Source: Psychrobacter urativorans (lineage in GTDB: Bacteria > Pseudomonadota > Gammaproteobacteria > Pseudomonadales > Moraxellaceae). From it: 64,000 bases of DNA. The position numbers were made by a program, and so were the translations under genes. This document shows positions 56,954 through 64,000 of this stretch, piece by piece. The stretch covers positions 1-64,000 of the forward strand of contig NZ_CAJHBT010000004.1 of NCBI RefSeq assembly GCF_904846675.1. Reading direction: 5' to 3'. Under the pieces are notes generated by a model. That model saw only the letters and a list, made by a program, of their open reading frames with translations, was not told where the DNA came from and did no database searches. The stretch's first letter is position 1; the number at the start of each line of letters is the position of its first letter.

Positions 56954-57946
56954 ATGGATAGTATCTTTTTTAAGCTTATCATTATAATTTTGCTACTTGC
57001 TATCCCTATATATATTCTATATCGAAAAACACTACAAGACTCTCCAAAGTATAGACAGCTAAAGACCTATTCTAATATATCCTTCGCTAGAGAAGAGCAT
57101 TATGAGAGTCAATTTAAAAGTACTATACTATTTTTATTGACTTGCGGTAGTCATGAACAATCAATCAAGAGCAGAAGCTCCTATGATAATACCTATGAGC
57201 AATATAGCTTTATCTTTAACAAAGTCACTGAGTTACAAGAACAGGTCAATGCTAGTATTGCTAAGTTAGAAGCCAATATATCTCTTATTATAAAAGAGCT
57301 GAAAACTAGCAGCCGCTTAGTAGAATATACTGAAAATATAAAAATATTAATAGAAGAGATAAAATCTACTGACAAGATAGATATCAAAGTAGAGATGATT
57401 GATAGTCTTGGCTTTACTAAAATAGATAGATTGAGGGAGTGGCTACCTTCTATATCAATGTTTACAGGCATGATGGCGGGGCTACTAACGATATTAGTTA
57501 TTTGGTTCTTGGTACTAGCCTTGGGCGGTGCGGGTACAACACTCATGACTTACTTAATTAGTGTAGTCATGCTAATCATACCTATAGTTATCCTCTCTAC
57601 ATTACAATCTCGCGCTAATACCAGAGCTTTTGAGAACCAAGATAAGTTAATCATAGAAAGTATAAAATCTATTCTCGATAACTCACAAAAACTAGAAGAT
57701 ATAATCGTCTCTCTTACTGCTAGTAATCATAAATTAGATTCTTATCTAAGCGAGATAGCCACTATCAATACAGAGCTAACTGAGATTCTATACAAAAACA
57801 GTGCTTATATAAAGGCAGCTAGGAAGTCGAAGGCTTTGTTCAAAAAAGATACTTATACCGATAGTGAGCAGCAATTGGCAAATAGGGTAAATACGCTGGT
57901 ATATAACTTAAGAAGAGAAATAGCGGTTAGTCCATTGTTGGGTTAG
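56954..57946 (+). CDS. Coiled-coil transmembrane protein of unknown function
   Basis: 330 residues, not recognised. An N-terminal membrane helix (about 6-23) is followed by a Lys/Ser/Tyr-rich stretch. A probable coiled coil spans about 85-150 (heptad-like Leu/Ile spacing through KVTELQEQVNASIAKLEANI). A pair of membrane helices (about 167-190 and 197-216) is separated by a short Gly-rich turn. The C-terminal helical region of about 110 residues is charged. Weak ribosome site. Codon use is much more AT-rich than valS (many ATA, TTA, AGA codons). It heads the accessory pocket; role in defence or envelope cannot be decided. Confidence 0.6.
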   Translation: MDSIFFKLIIIILLLAIPIYILYRKTLQDSPKYRQLKTYSNISFAREEHYESQFKSTILFLLTCGSHEQSIKSRSSYDNTYEQYSFIFNKVTELQEQVNASIAKLEANISLIIKELKTSSRLVEYTENIKILIEEIKSTDKIDIKVEMIDSLGFTKIDRLREWLPSISMFTGMMAGLLTILVIWFLVLALGGAGTTLMTYLISVVMLIIPIVILSTLQSRANTRAFENQDKLIIESIKSILDNSQKLEDIIVSLTASNHKLDSYLSEIATINTELTEILYKNSAYIKAARKSKALFKKDTYTDSEQQLANRVNTLVYNLRREIAVSPLLG

Positions 57947-57983
57947 GACGGACATGAGCTATATATTAGAGAACGCTTAGCTT

Positions 57984-58200
57984 TGAGTTAGTTTTGTATT
58001 TAAGAGGCTGAATGCAAAGAGCAAACTGATTGAGCGTATAGAGATTTAGCAGAATGTACATGGCAATGAAGATTTTATCAGTAGAGCTTATACATAATAA
58101 AATTGTATTAAGAAATACTGAATGAAGTAGTAAAGCTTATGAAAATAATAGAGTTGATTTAATCATATTGCGAGGAGAGAACTATAAGGATTTATATTAG
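57984..58200 (+). pseudogene. Possible decayed coding sequence
   Basis: No intact frame exists, but two plus-strand frames give protein-like stretches. One is KRLNAKSKLIERIEI, a stop, then QNVHGNEDFISRAYT (frame of 57984). The other, in the frame of 58099, is SSKAYENNRVDLIIL continuing to RGENYKDLY and a TAG at 58198-58200. Together they look like the remains of a gene C-terminus broken by stops and a frameshift. AT-rich sequence can mimic this by chance, so the call is weak. Confidence 0.25.
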
Positions 58201-58221
58201 TTGTATTTTGATACTTACTCA

Positions 58222-58695
58222 TTACTTATAATTATTAAACAAAGGTAAATCAAAAAATTCATTATTTTTCTTAATATCTATGGCTTCTATTGGTAAGTTT
58301 AGTAGTTTAATAATGTCCTCTATTTCTTTATCACCTGTAAATATTTTAGGTATTTGATTAGCCAAAGTCATCCCTATTATTTGTATATCCACTTTAACTT
58401 TCTGCTTGTCACCTTTTTTGTGCTTAAAATACCCTTTTTTCAACAAATCCCTAAATATATTAGCAGTCATTCGAGCAGATTTCATGTCAAGGTCAAATAT
58501 TTGACAAAAGTTACTAGATATTGTTAGAAAGTCTGAGCGTTTGTAGTTTTCATCCATCACCAAAAACTCCGCTACAGCAGGAGTAGGCAGAGCTAAGATC
58601 GCTTCGTTTCTTTCAAAATATTGTGAGAATATTCTGTAATCACTTCTGTTGTCTACTAGACTAATTAGTAAATTAGCATCTGCCATAATGATCAT
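58222..58695 (-). CDS. PIN-domain protein, probable RNase toxin or effector
   Basis: 157 residues. All four acidic positions of the PIN nuclease fold are in place: Asp6 in MADANLLISLVD, Glu43 in PAVAEFLV, Asp103 in KVKVDIQIIGMT, and Asp122 in the FTGDKEIEDI loop. PIN proteins are metal-dependent ribonucleases and most VapC toxins belong here. The ATG at 58695 overlaps the stop of the upstream gene (ATGA), with AAGGA nine bases before it, so translation is coupled. The last 30 residues are Lys/Asn-rich. Partner gene is atypical (see next entry). Nuclease activity is inferred from residues. Confidence 0.75.
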   Translation of the reverse strand: MIIMADANLLISLVDNRSDYRIFSQYFERNEAILALPTPAVAEFLVMDENYKRSDFLTISSNFCQIFDLDMKSARMTANIFRDLLKKGYFKHKKGDKQKVKVDIQIIGMTLANQIPKIFTGDKEIEDIIKLLNLPIEAIDIKKNNEFFDLPLFNNYK

Positions 58696-59453
58696 GAATG
58701 ACGTTCCTTAAGCCAGTTTTTAATAGGCTCTTCCTCTTTCTGCCATCCACTTTCGCCCATGTCTACAAACTCTTTCATCCATAGTTTTGCTGTCATAGTA
58801 TTTGGGATTACTTTAAAAGATGACGCATTAAAACACTTTAGTTTTATTTTATAGTTGTCTTGATGTTCGTACTTAGCGAGACCCGAAAATTTTATTAAAC
58901 TCTCGTGCCGCCATAATGCTTCTAAAAATGGAGCTATCTCAAAAGATAAGTTTTTATTCATCTCTACTGAAACTCTATTTTCATTTGCTAATAGTATTGT
59001 GAAATGGTCAGTCTCATCTTTACCATGTGCTGGCTTTAAAAGCTTTCCAACGAAAGTCTCATTTTGTTCAAAAACATGCGCCGCAGCTTTTCGATAATCA
59101 ATATGATAAATTTGTTCGAGTTCATCATCATTGCTCGCTGTTCTACTAGCTAAAATATTAGCATCAATTCCAGAGAAGTTTTTTGCATAACGCCGTACAA
59201 CAGACTGTATTTCATCTAATGCTAGATGATTAGCTGCAATACTCTGATTCAGCTTGTCGAGCTTTGGTATGTATAGTTCTCTATCTGTATATACTTTTGC
59301 TACAGCAGAGCCTGAATAGATACTATCCAAATATAACTCTTCACTACCTAATAGTTTACAGAAGTTAGCTAGCATACGTGCCATGTCACCTGCTGTGATA
59401 TCGCTAAGGTCTATACCAGATAGTTTAAGGACGAACGTCGATTTATCGGTCAT
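58692..59453 (-). CDS. Partner of the PIN protein, unknown 253-residue protein
   Basis: 253 residues, preceded by AGGAGG, the strongest ribosome site in the pocket. It is not an AbrB, RHH or Phd-type antitoxin. The N-terminus (1-57) reads VLKLSGIDLSDITAGDMARML, then LLGSEELYLDSIYSGSAVAKV. A helical middle (about 60-105) follows, then a predicted beta-rich domain (about 125-215, with TFVGKLLKPAHGKDETDHFTI and IKFSGLAKYEHQDNYKIKL). The end is GWQKEEEPIKNWLKER. I have seen similarly shaped uncharacterised proteins (a GSA segment, a middle strand domain, a final Trp/Arg helix) but no named family. Overlap with the PIN gene indicates an obligatory unit. Confidence 0.7.
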   Translation of the reverse strand: MTDKSTFVLKLSGIDLSDITAGDMARMLANFCKLLGSEELYLDSIYSGSAVAKVYTDRELYIPKLDKLNQSIAANHLALDEIQSVVRRYAKNFSGIDANILASRTASNDDELEQIYHIDYRKAAAHVFEQNETFVGKLLKPAHGKDETDHFTILLANENRVSVEMNKNLSFEIAPFLEALWRHESLIKFSGLAKYEHQDNYKIKLKCFNASSFKVIPNTMTAKLWMKEFVDMGESGWQKEEEPIKNWLKERHS

Positions 59454-59675
59454 ATCGCCCTCCTATGGTAAAGCGAAATAAGTTGTTATTAATATATATA
59501 CTAATACATAAGTGAGCTTATTTTAGCAAAGTATCTTATCGCTTAGGTAAAATTATGCATATATATATTAAATTTGTTATGTGTGATAGTTTTTGCAAGG
59601 TTTATTTTACACATTTGAAATTTAGTTTCGATTCTATCTCACAAAATAAACTCCACCTTAACCATAAGGAACACC

Positions 59676-59747
59676 ATGAACCACCTCACCATCGGACAGC
59701 ACTTATCTTTAAGTCAAATCGAAATTGACGATACCGCTCTAACCTAA
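59676..59747 (+). CDS. Very short open frame, possibly a gene remnant
   Basis: 23 codons beginning MNHLTIGQHLSLSQIEI and ending at TAA. It is preceded by an AAGGAACACC ribosome site with good spacing. The length makes a functional protein doubtful; it may be the 5' end of a lost gene or a small peptide. Confidence 0.25.
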   Translation: MNHLTIGQHLSLSQIEIDDTALT

Positions 59748-59798
59748 ACTGTGAGCGATTTTTTATACACCTTAACTTATCAAACAACAGTTTTATTC

Positions 59799-60104
59799 TT
59801 ATTCAACATATAAAGAATCAAGCACTTTTGGCAGGGTATAGCTATTATCAACAGGCATCTTAAAGACATTGCCTTACACGATACCTGTTTTGACCCATTC
59901 AATTTGATTGGTTTCTAAGTTCACTAGATAAATAGCATAGTGTTGTCTCTTTTGTAGCGTAGACACATAAGCACCACCAGTGGCGACTGCCGTAGCTGTC
60001 CCCATTACCCGTGACGCACCAAGGGAAGGTTTATTACCTGTGACCATCGATAAAAATACCTTGGCAACCTCTTTTATGTGACTACTTTTGTTTGTGATAA
60101 CCAT
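59799..60104 (-). pseudogene. Small unknown gene with an in-frame stop
   Basis: From the ATG at 60104 an open frame of 76 codons runs to TAA at 59876-59874 and ends QIEWVKTGIV. Reading on in the same frame gives 24 more sense codons (GNVFKMPVDNSYTLPKVLDS and LYVE) and then TAA at 59801-59799. The continuation looks like ordinary protein, so the internal stop may be a disabling mutation. The N-terminal part has a Gly/Ala/Thr-rich hydrophobic stretch (RVMGTATAVATGGAYV). Ribosome site is weak. Family not recognised. Equally, the 76-residue form may be the native product. Confidence 0.4.
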
Positions 60105-60253
60105 ATACTAATAGCCGTTTAGCTTGTGTATAAATCCAGCAATAAAGACGCAAAACTCTTCTTGCACCTCTTTATTGATTATTGCATGCTTATCCTTCTA
60201 TATAGGTAACGCTTGCTACCTGACCTTTATCTACAGGTAATCACATCACCATC

Positions 60254-60676
60254 ATGACTGAAAAGAAAAACCCCTTTTATTATCGTCCAAAGACCAATCA
60301 GTCTGCTAGCCCTACCGTACGTTGGACGTTTTTGATTCTGGGCTGGTTGTTTTTTGTATTGGGGATTATTGGCGCAGTGCTACCTGTTATGCCGACTGCG
60401 CCCTTTATCTTGCTGGCAGCAGGGTGCTGGGCGCGTAGTTCGCGGCGTTTTCATTTTTGGCTTATCAACCACCGACTCTTTGGCAAATTCGTCCGCGATT
60501 GGGAAGATCGCCATGCAGTGCCGCGCTATGCTAAGTGGCTCGCGACCATTATGATGGGGCTATCGACCAGTATGTTGTTCTATCGTCTACCCCATGATTT
60601 AATATGGATAGCGTGGGTCGTAGCGTTAGTTTGTGGTGCGGTGGCGGTAGTGTTGTTCCGATTGCCTGATGCTTAG
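60254..60676 (+). CDS. YbaN-like (DUF454) inner-membrane protein
   Basis: 140 residues. The first membrane helix starts near residue 24 (WTFLILGWLFFVLGIIGAVL) and is followed directly by the family signature PVMPTAPFILLAAGCWARSS. The conserved FHFWLINHRLFGKFVRDWED follows. Two more helices lie near 93-110 and 113-135. Length is close to E. coli YbaN (125). Function of the family is unknown. It marks the return to ordinary base composition after the AT-rich pocket. Confidence 0.87.
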   Translation: MTEKKNPFYYRPKTNQSASPTVRWTFLILGWLFFVLGIIGAVLPVMPTAPFILLAAGCWARSSRRFHFWLINHRLFGKFVRDWEDRHAVPRYAKWLATIMMGLSTSMLFYRLPHDLIWIAWVVALVCGAVAVVLFRLPDA

Positions 60677-60796
60677 TATTTAATAGTGAATCTAATGGCA
60701 TTTACGTGTTCTTAGATGAAAATAACCGTAAAACGCTTAAATATTATGCTATTAACACTATATTTGTAACCAGATAGCCGAAATATCAAATAAAGC

Positions 60797-60825
60797 TTGC
60801 GATAGTGTAATTAGCCCCCTATAAT
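60797..60825 (+). promoter_or_regulatory. Promoter of the cold-shock gene
   Basis: TTGCGA (60797-60802) and TATAAT (60820-60825) have a 17-base spacer. Initiation near 60832 gives a 5' leader of about 143 bases, similar in length to the long cspA leaders of E. coli. No gene occupies the leader. Confidence 0.6.
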
Positions 60826-60974
60826 AGACCCAAGCTTAAGAGCAGTTCTGCACCAAATCATTACCTCGTAGCATTAATTATAATCCTTCGTTTTAATATT
60901 TATCGTTCAGTAGCTATTTGCAAGCGTTGCCGGTCATTAGACCATTAATAAATTAGAAAAGTAGGATTATAGAT

Positions 60975-61184
60975 ATGTCAGATACTATGAAAGGTACAGT
61001 TAAGTGGTTCAACGAAGCTAAAGGCTTTGGTTTTATCGCTCCAGAAAGCGGCGCTGATGTTTTCGCTCATTACAGCGAAATCACTGGTTCAGGCTTCAAA
61101 ACTTTAGCTGAAGGCCAAGAAGTCGAGTTCACAGTAACTCAAGGCCAAAAAGGCCCACAAGCACATAACATCGTTGCTGTGTAA
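60975..61184 (+). CDS. Cold-shock-domain protein (CspA family)
   Basis: 69 residues, one OB-fold cold-shock domain that binds single-stranded RNA/DNA and melts secondary structure. RNP1 KGFGFI is at 16-21, RNP2-like VFAHY at 29-33 (VFVHF in E. coli CspA, so two substitutions), and [11 protein letters not shown] at the end. The N-terminus [17 protein letters not shown] has a second ATG at codon 5. Own promoter and terminator make it monocistronic. The long leader suggests post-transcriptional cold control, as in cspA, but this is inference. Confidence 0.95.
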   Translation: MSDTMKGTVKWFNEAKGFGFIAPESGADVFAHYSEITGSGFKTLAEGQEVEFTVTQGQKGPQAHNIVAV

Positions 61185-61240
61185 TTAGCATATAATGGTC
61201 ACTAGTTACTTTAATTAGTAAGTAATGATTATAATATGAT

Positions 61241-61273
61241 AAAAAAAAGCGAACCTTCGGGTTCGTTTTTTTT
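61241..61273 (+). terminator. Terminator of the cold-shock gene
   Basis: CGAACC-TTCG-GGTTCG, a stem closed by a stable tetraloop, is flanked by A8 and a T run. Confidence 0.93.
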
Positions 61274-61430
61274 CGTCTGCAATTTGGGCTTGGCATTTAT
61301 TACTAAGATAGCGTTTAGATTGAACATTTATGACTGATTATTAGTCACAGTAAAATACCTACATCTATATGTAGGCATTTTTTAAACTCTATTATTACCA
61401 ATGTAATGACAGTCGTGGAGTAGCGCTCTT

Positions 61431-62516
61431 TTATATAAAGCTAATACCGATATTAATTAGACCGCCGCCGATAATTAACCAGCCAAACATAATCGCTCCT
61501 AATATTAACGGCTTGACCCCAGCTTGTTTGATAGCACTCAGATGAGTGGTTAAGCCTAAAGCAAACATAGCCATGGTTAAGAGTACATCATCTAATACTA
61601 CCATCGCCTGCTCAAAGCCCTCTGACAGATTTATCCAAGTATGTAGCAGAACGATAAGAATAAAGATAAAGGCAAACCAAGGTACCCTGACTTGTTTGGC
61701 ACGAGAGATGAACGAGAGTTTCTCACTGTCGTTAGTTCCACCACTAGGGGTTAAGGCGAAGGATAAAACCAACAGGAACGGCGCGAGCATCATTACTCGA
61801 ATCATTTTAGTCACGACTGCGGTATCACCAACTTCAGGACTAATGGCGTTACCGGCGACCACGACTTGGGCAACTTCATGAATGGTTGAACCGGTATATA
61901 CCCCATAATCTTGTGCGCTTAGCCAAGGTTGCAGCCAGCCAAGATGATATAAAAAGGGATAGAGCAGCATAGAAATGGTACCAAAGACTACGACGGTTGC
62001 GACGGCAATAGTGACTTTGTGCGCCTCTGCTTTGACAATTGGATCAGCGGCTATAACTGCTGCCGCACCGCAAATACTCGCACCTGAACCAATTAATAAA
62101 GTGGTTTTTTTATCGACCTTTAGCCATTTAGTACCTAGCCAATAAGTTAATAAAAACGTTGAAGTTAATACCAAAGCATCACTCATAACCGCGGGTAGAC
62201 CGACACTGGCAACTTGCGTCAAGGTCAATTTAAAGCCGTAGAACATAATGGCTAACCGTAAAATCTGACCCTTGGCAAAGCCGACCCCTGCCTCTAAACG
62301 CTCAGCGACACTCGGATAGATAGTATTGCCTAGTACTATGCCGATTAAAATGGCTAACGTTAATGAAGACAGGCCAACAATACGCCCATTGGTCCAAGTA
62401 TTTAAACTGGTATTTAGCCATAAGCAAAATAAGCTGCCGATAAATACGACGATAAGCCCTGCAAGGTGGCGACCGCGTGGGATATAACTGGCGACTGACT
62501 GGGTAAAGGCATTCAT
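61431..62516 (-). CDS. yeiH: YeiH/UPF0324 family putative exporter
   Basis: 361 residues, about ten membrane helices. Family-typical segments are GFAKGQILRLAIMFYGFKLT near the third helix, IGSGASICGAAAVIA near residue 140, YTGSTIHEVAQVVVAG near 205, and FALGLTTHLSAIKQAGVKP near the C-terminus. YeiH has been annotated as a putative sulfate exporter, with weak experimental support. It is transcribed divergently from a LysR-type gene, the same arrangement as yeiH/yeiE in E. coli, suggesting that the regulator controls it. Confidence 0.9.
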   Translation of the reverse strand: MNAFTQSVASYIPRGRHLAGLIVVFIGSLFCLWLNTSLNTWTNGRIVGLSSLTLAILIGIVLGNTIYPSVAERLEAGVGFAKGQILRLAIMFYGFKLTLTQVASVGLPAVMSDALVLTSTFLLTYWLGTKWLKVDKKTTLLIGSGASICGAAAVIAADPIVKAEAHKVTIAVATVVVFGTISMLLYPFLYHLGWLQPWLSAQDYGVYTGSTIHEVAQVVVAGNAISPEVGDTAVVTKMIRVMMLAPFLLVLSFALTPSGGTNDSEKLSFISRAKQVRVPWFAFIFILIVLLHTWINLSEGFEQAMVVLDDVLLTMAMFALGLTTHLSAIKQAGVKPLILGAIMFGWLIIGGGLINIGISFI

Positions 62517-62770
62517 GACTCACGATCCTATTAACGCATCTATTTATTATTGATTGCTTAAGTTTAATGTTTCAGCGCTAAACAAAGTAATTGCTGACAA
62601 CGCTGAGAAGTTATGCTTTTTGGATAATCCAAATGAGCATAAGCTTATGAATGGACATTATAAAGTAGGCTGTTCTATAATAAAAACAGATTAATAAGAT
62701 AGAAACTATCGGTTTTTTAGGTCAACTAGCTAAGGTAAATGCTCCAATATATAGGGTGTAATAAAAAATA

Positions 62771-63718
62771 ATGAAAAAACCACTGCAGACCTTACCAAAA
62801 ATTACTCTTAAGCAACTGGCAGTGTTCGTTAGTATTTATCAAACGGGCAGTACCAGTCGCGCCAGTGAAGAGCTGCATTTATCACAGTCAGCGGTCAGTA
62901 GTGCTTTGGCCGAATTGGAGGCACGGTTACAGATGCCCTTGTTTGAGCGAGTTGGGCGCAGGCTCAATCAACATGCCAATGCCCATCCCATTTATGTGCA
63001 AGCGCAAGCAATTCTAGGGCAAGCGTTAACTTTAGAACACTACCATAAGCACCAAGCTGGACAGATTCATATTGGTGCGAGTACTACTATTGGCAATTAT
63101 GTCTTGCCCCCATTACTCGCTAAACTATACGGTGCACTTCCCGATGGTATTATCGGGGTTAATGTCGATATGTATATTGCCAATACCCAAGAGGTGGTGG
63201 CGGAGGTTGAGCAATTAAATATTGATATTGCGCTAGTGGAAGGCAAGCCGCGTCCGACGGATATGAAAGTTATTGAGCAACGTGCATGGCGCACGGATAC
63301 TTTGATGGTATTTGCTAAGCGTGATAGTAAATGGCTGGCGGGTTTAGCAGATTATGATGAGGATGAGAACTGCTATCGGCTAACTACTGCGCAATTGGCA
63401 AAGTTGCCGTTGTTAGTACGTGAGGCCGGTTCGGGTACGCGGCAGATTATTGATGAACAACTATTGCAACATATGCCCGATTCCGAGATTATTATGGCGA
63501 TTCAGCAGTCAGAGGCGATTAAGCATATGGTTAGTGCTGATATTGGCCTCGGCTGTTTGTCGCAGTATGTGATTAGCACAGAATTAGCAGCGGGTAATTT
63601 GGTGCAGGTAAAAGTAGCGGGGATTGATTTGTCTCGAACATGGTGGCTAGTCTGGCATAAAGCGCGGCATCAAAGCCCAATTTGGCAGACCTTTATTGAT
63701 ATTATTCAAGAGGGTTGA
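62771..63718 (+). CDS. LysR-type regulator (YeiE-like)
   Basis: 315 residues. The N-terminal winged helix-turn-helix (about 13-70) reads TLKQLAVFVSIYQTGSTSRA, then HLSQSAVSSALAELEARL. The C-terminal periplasmic-binding-like effector domain (about 95-310) has GASTTIGNYVLPPLLAKLY at its start. YeiE, CysB and CbbR-like proteins share this type of N-terminus. Divergent to yeiH over a 254-bp gap, the usual position for a regulator of that gene. Effector unknown. Terminator follows. Confidence 0.9.
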   Translation: MKKPLQTLPKITLKQLAVFVSIYQTGSTSRASEELHLSQSAVSSALAELEARLQMPLFERVGRRLNQHANAHPIYVQAQAILGQALTLEHYHKHQAGQIHIGASTTIGNYVLPPLLAKLYGALPDGIIGVNVDMYIANTQEVVAEVEQLNIDIALVEGKPRPTDMKVIEQRAWRTDTLMVFAKRDSKWLAGLADYDEDENCYRLTTAQLAKLPLLVREAGSGTRQIIDEQLLQHMPDSEIIMAIQQSEAIKHMVSADIGLGCLSQYVISTELAAGNLVQVKVAGIDLSRTWWLVWHKARHQSPIWQTFIDIIQEG

Positions 63719-63759
63719 GTTTGAAAGTGGTTTTAAAAACAGCTTACGCTACCTGCGTT

Positions 63760-63800
63760 AAAAAAGCGCACCGTAAAGAAAACTCTACGCTGCGCTTTTT
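63760..63800. terminator. Bidirectional terminator
   Basis: AAAAAGCGCA-c-CGTA pairs with TACG-c-TGCGCTTTTT around a loop of about 11 bases, between the LysR gene and the convergent usp gene. Confidence 0.85.
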
Positions 63801-63880
63801 ATTAGTCATTATTTTTTTTCGTTATCTTTACTAATTATTGTTACTAACTGTCTTTAAGCATTTTTAAATGAGCAAAGAGA

Positions 63881-64000
63881 TTAACTGCGTTTTGAGACTG
63901 GTTTATCAAGTCTGACCACTAAGCTATCACAGGGTACGTTGGGTAAGATATTATCCGCAGTAGCTCCGCTCAGCCAGGCTGTAATGCCGTGGCGCTCATG
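63881..64000 (-). CDS. Universal stress protein, C-terminal fragment (cut by window edge)
   Basis: The last 39 codons on the minus strand read HERHGITAWLSGATADNIL, then NVPCDSLVVRL. This is the classic end of a UspA-fold protein: an ATP-binding glycine loop of the G-x-x-A-x-x-I-L type followed by the last beta strand. The stop is TAA at 63883-63881. The start lies beyond the window. No further function can be assigned. Confidence 0.85.
   Translation of the reverse strand, partial: HERHGITAWLSGATADNILPNVPCDSLVVRLDKPVSKRS

Noticed and set aside
58222..59453. Ordinary VapBC toxin-antitoxin pair
   Set aside because: The upstream protein is three times too long and shows no VapB DNA-binding fold, so it is reported as a non-canonical cassette.

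Overview
The window reads as a chromosomal segment of a gammaproteobacterium of the family Moraxellaceae, most probably Psychrobacter. This is inferred from gene order, moderate G+C, Acinetobacter/Psychrobacter-like protein features (TTG-initiated rpoC, HemJ, low-complexity Asn/Asp/Ser tails on several proteins) and a cold-shock gene. No database search was possible, so the genus is inference.

Region 1 (1-13.9 kb) is the classical translation/transcription block: the 3' end of tuf, tRNA-Trp, secE, nusG, rplK, rplA, an L10-type autoregulatory leader, rplJ, rplL, rpoB and rpoC. It departs from the E. coli layout between rplL and rpoB, where a 712-bp spacer carries a strong terminator, an embedded sigma70-like promoter, a structured stretch and a second terminator. 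This is a candidate small RNA or attenuated rpoBC leader. Region 2 (14.0-25.7 kb) is the conserved mrcA <-> pilMNOPQ-aroK-aroB-SPOR cluster, coupling peptidoglycan synthesis, the type IV pilus machine, the shikimate pathway and a septal-ring-like SPOR protein. Region 3 (25.7-36 kb) is a mosaic of transporters (FUSC-like, PotD-like lipoprotein, AbgT), small unknown genes, a HAD phosphatase and parC, which is preceded by a five-unit 20-bp tandem repeat. Region 4 (36-53.5 kb) holds two tandem fadD genes, rph, a secreted Cys-His enzyme, hemJ, bioB, an SCP2 protein, a DUF368 (PopT-type) flippase, serB with a divergent Smp-like membrane gene, a UPF0149 protein, two YbjQ proteins and an FNT channel with a long acidic N-terminus.

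Region 5 (53.8-60.2 kb) starts with valS. Behind its strong terminator is a visibly AT-rich accessory pocket. It contains an orphan coiled-coil/transmembrane protein, decayed reading frames, and a tightly overlapping two-gene cassette. The second gene of the cassette encodes a PIN-domain protein with all acidic residues intact, and the first encodes a 253-residue protein unlike ordinary VapB antitoxins. This cassette is the best candidate for an under-described system. Region 6 (60.2-64 kb) returns to ordinary chromosome: ybaN-like, a cold-shock protein with its own promoter and long leader, the divergent yeiH/LysR (yeiE-like) pair, and the 3' end of a universal stress protein gene.

No rRNA, CRISPR array, insertion sequence or prophage was found.
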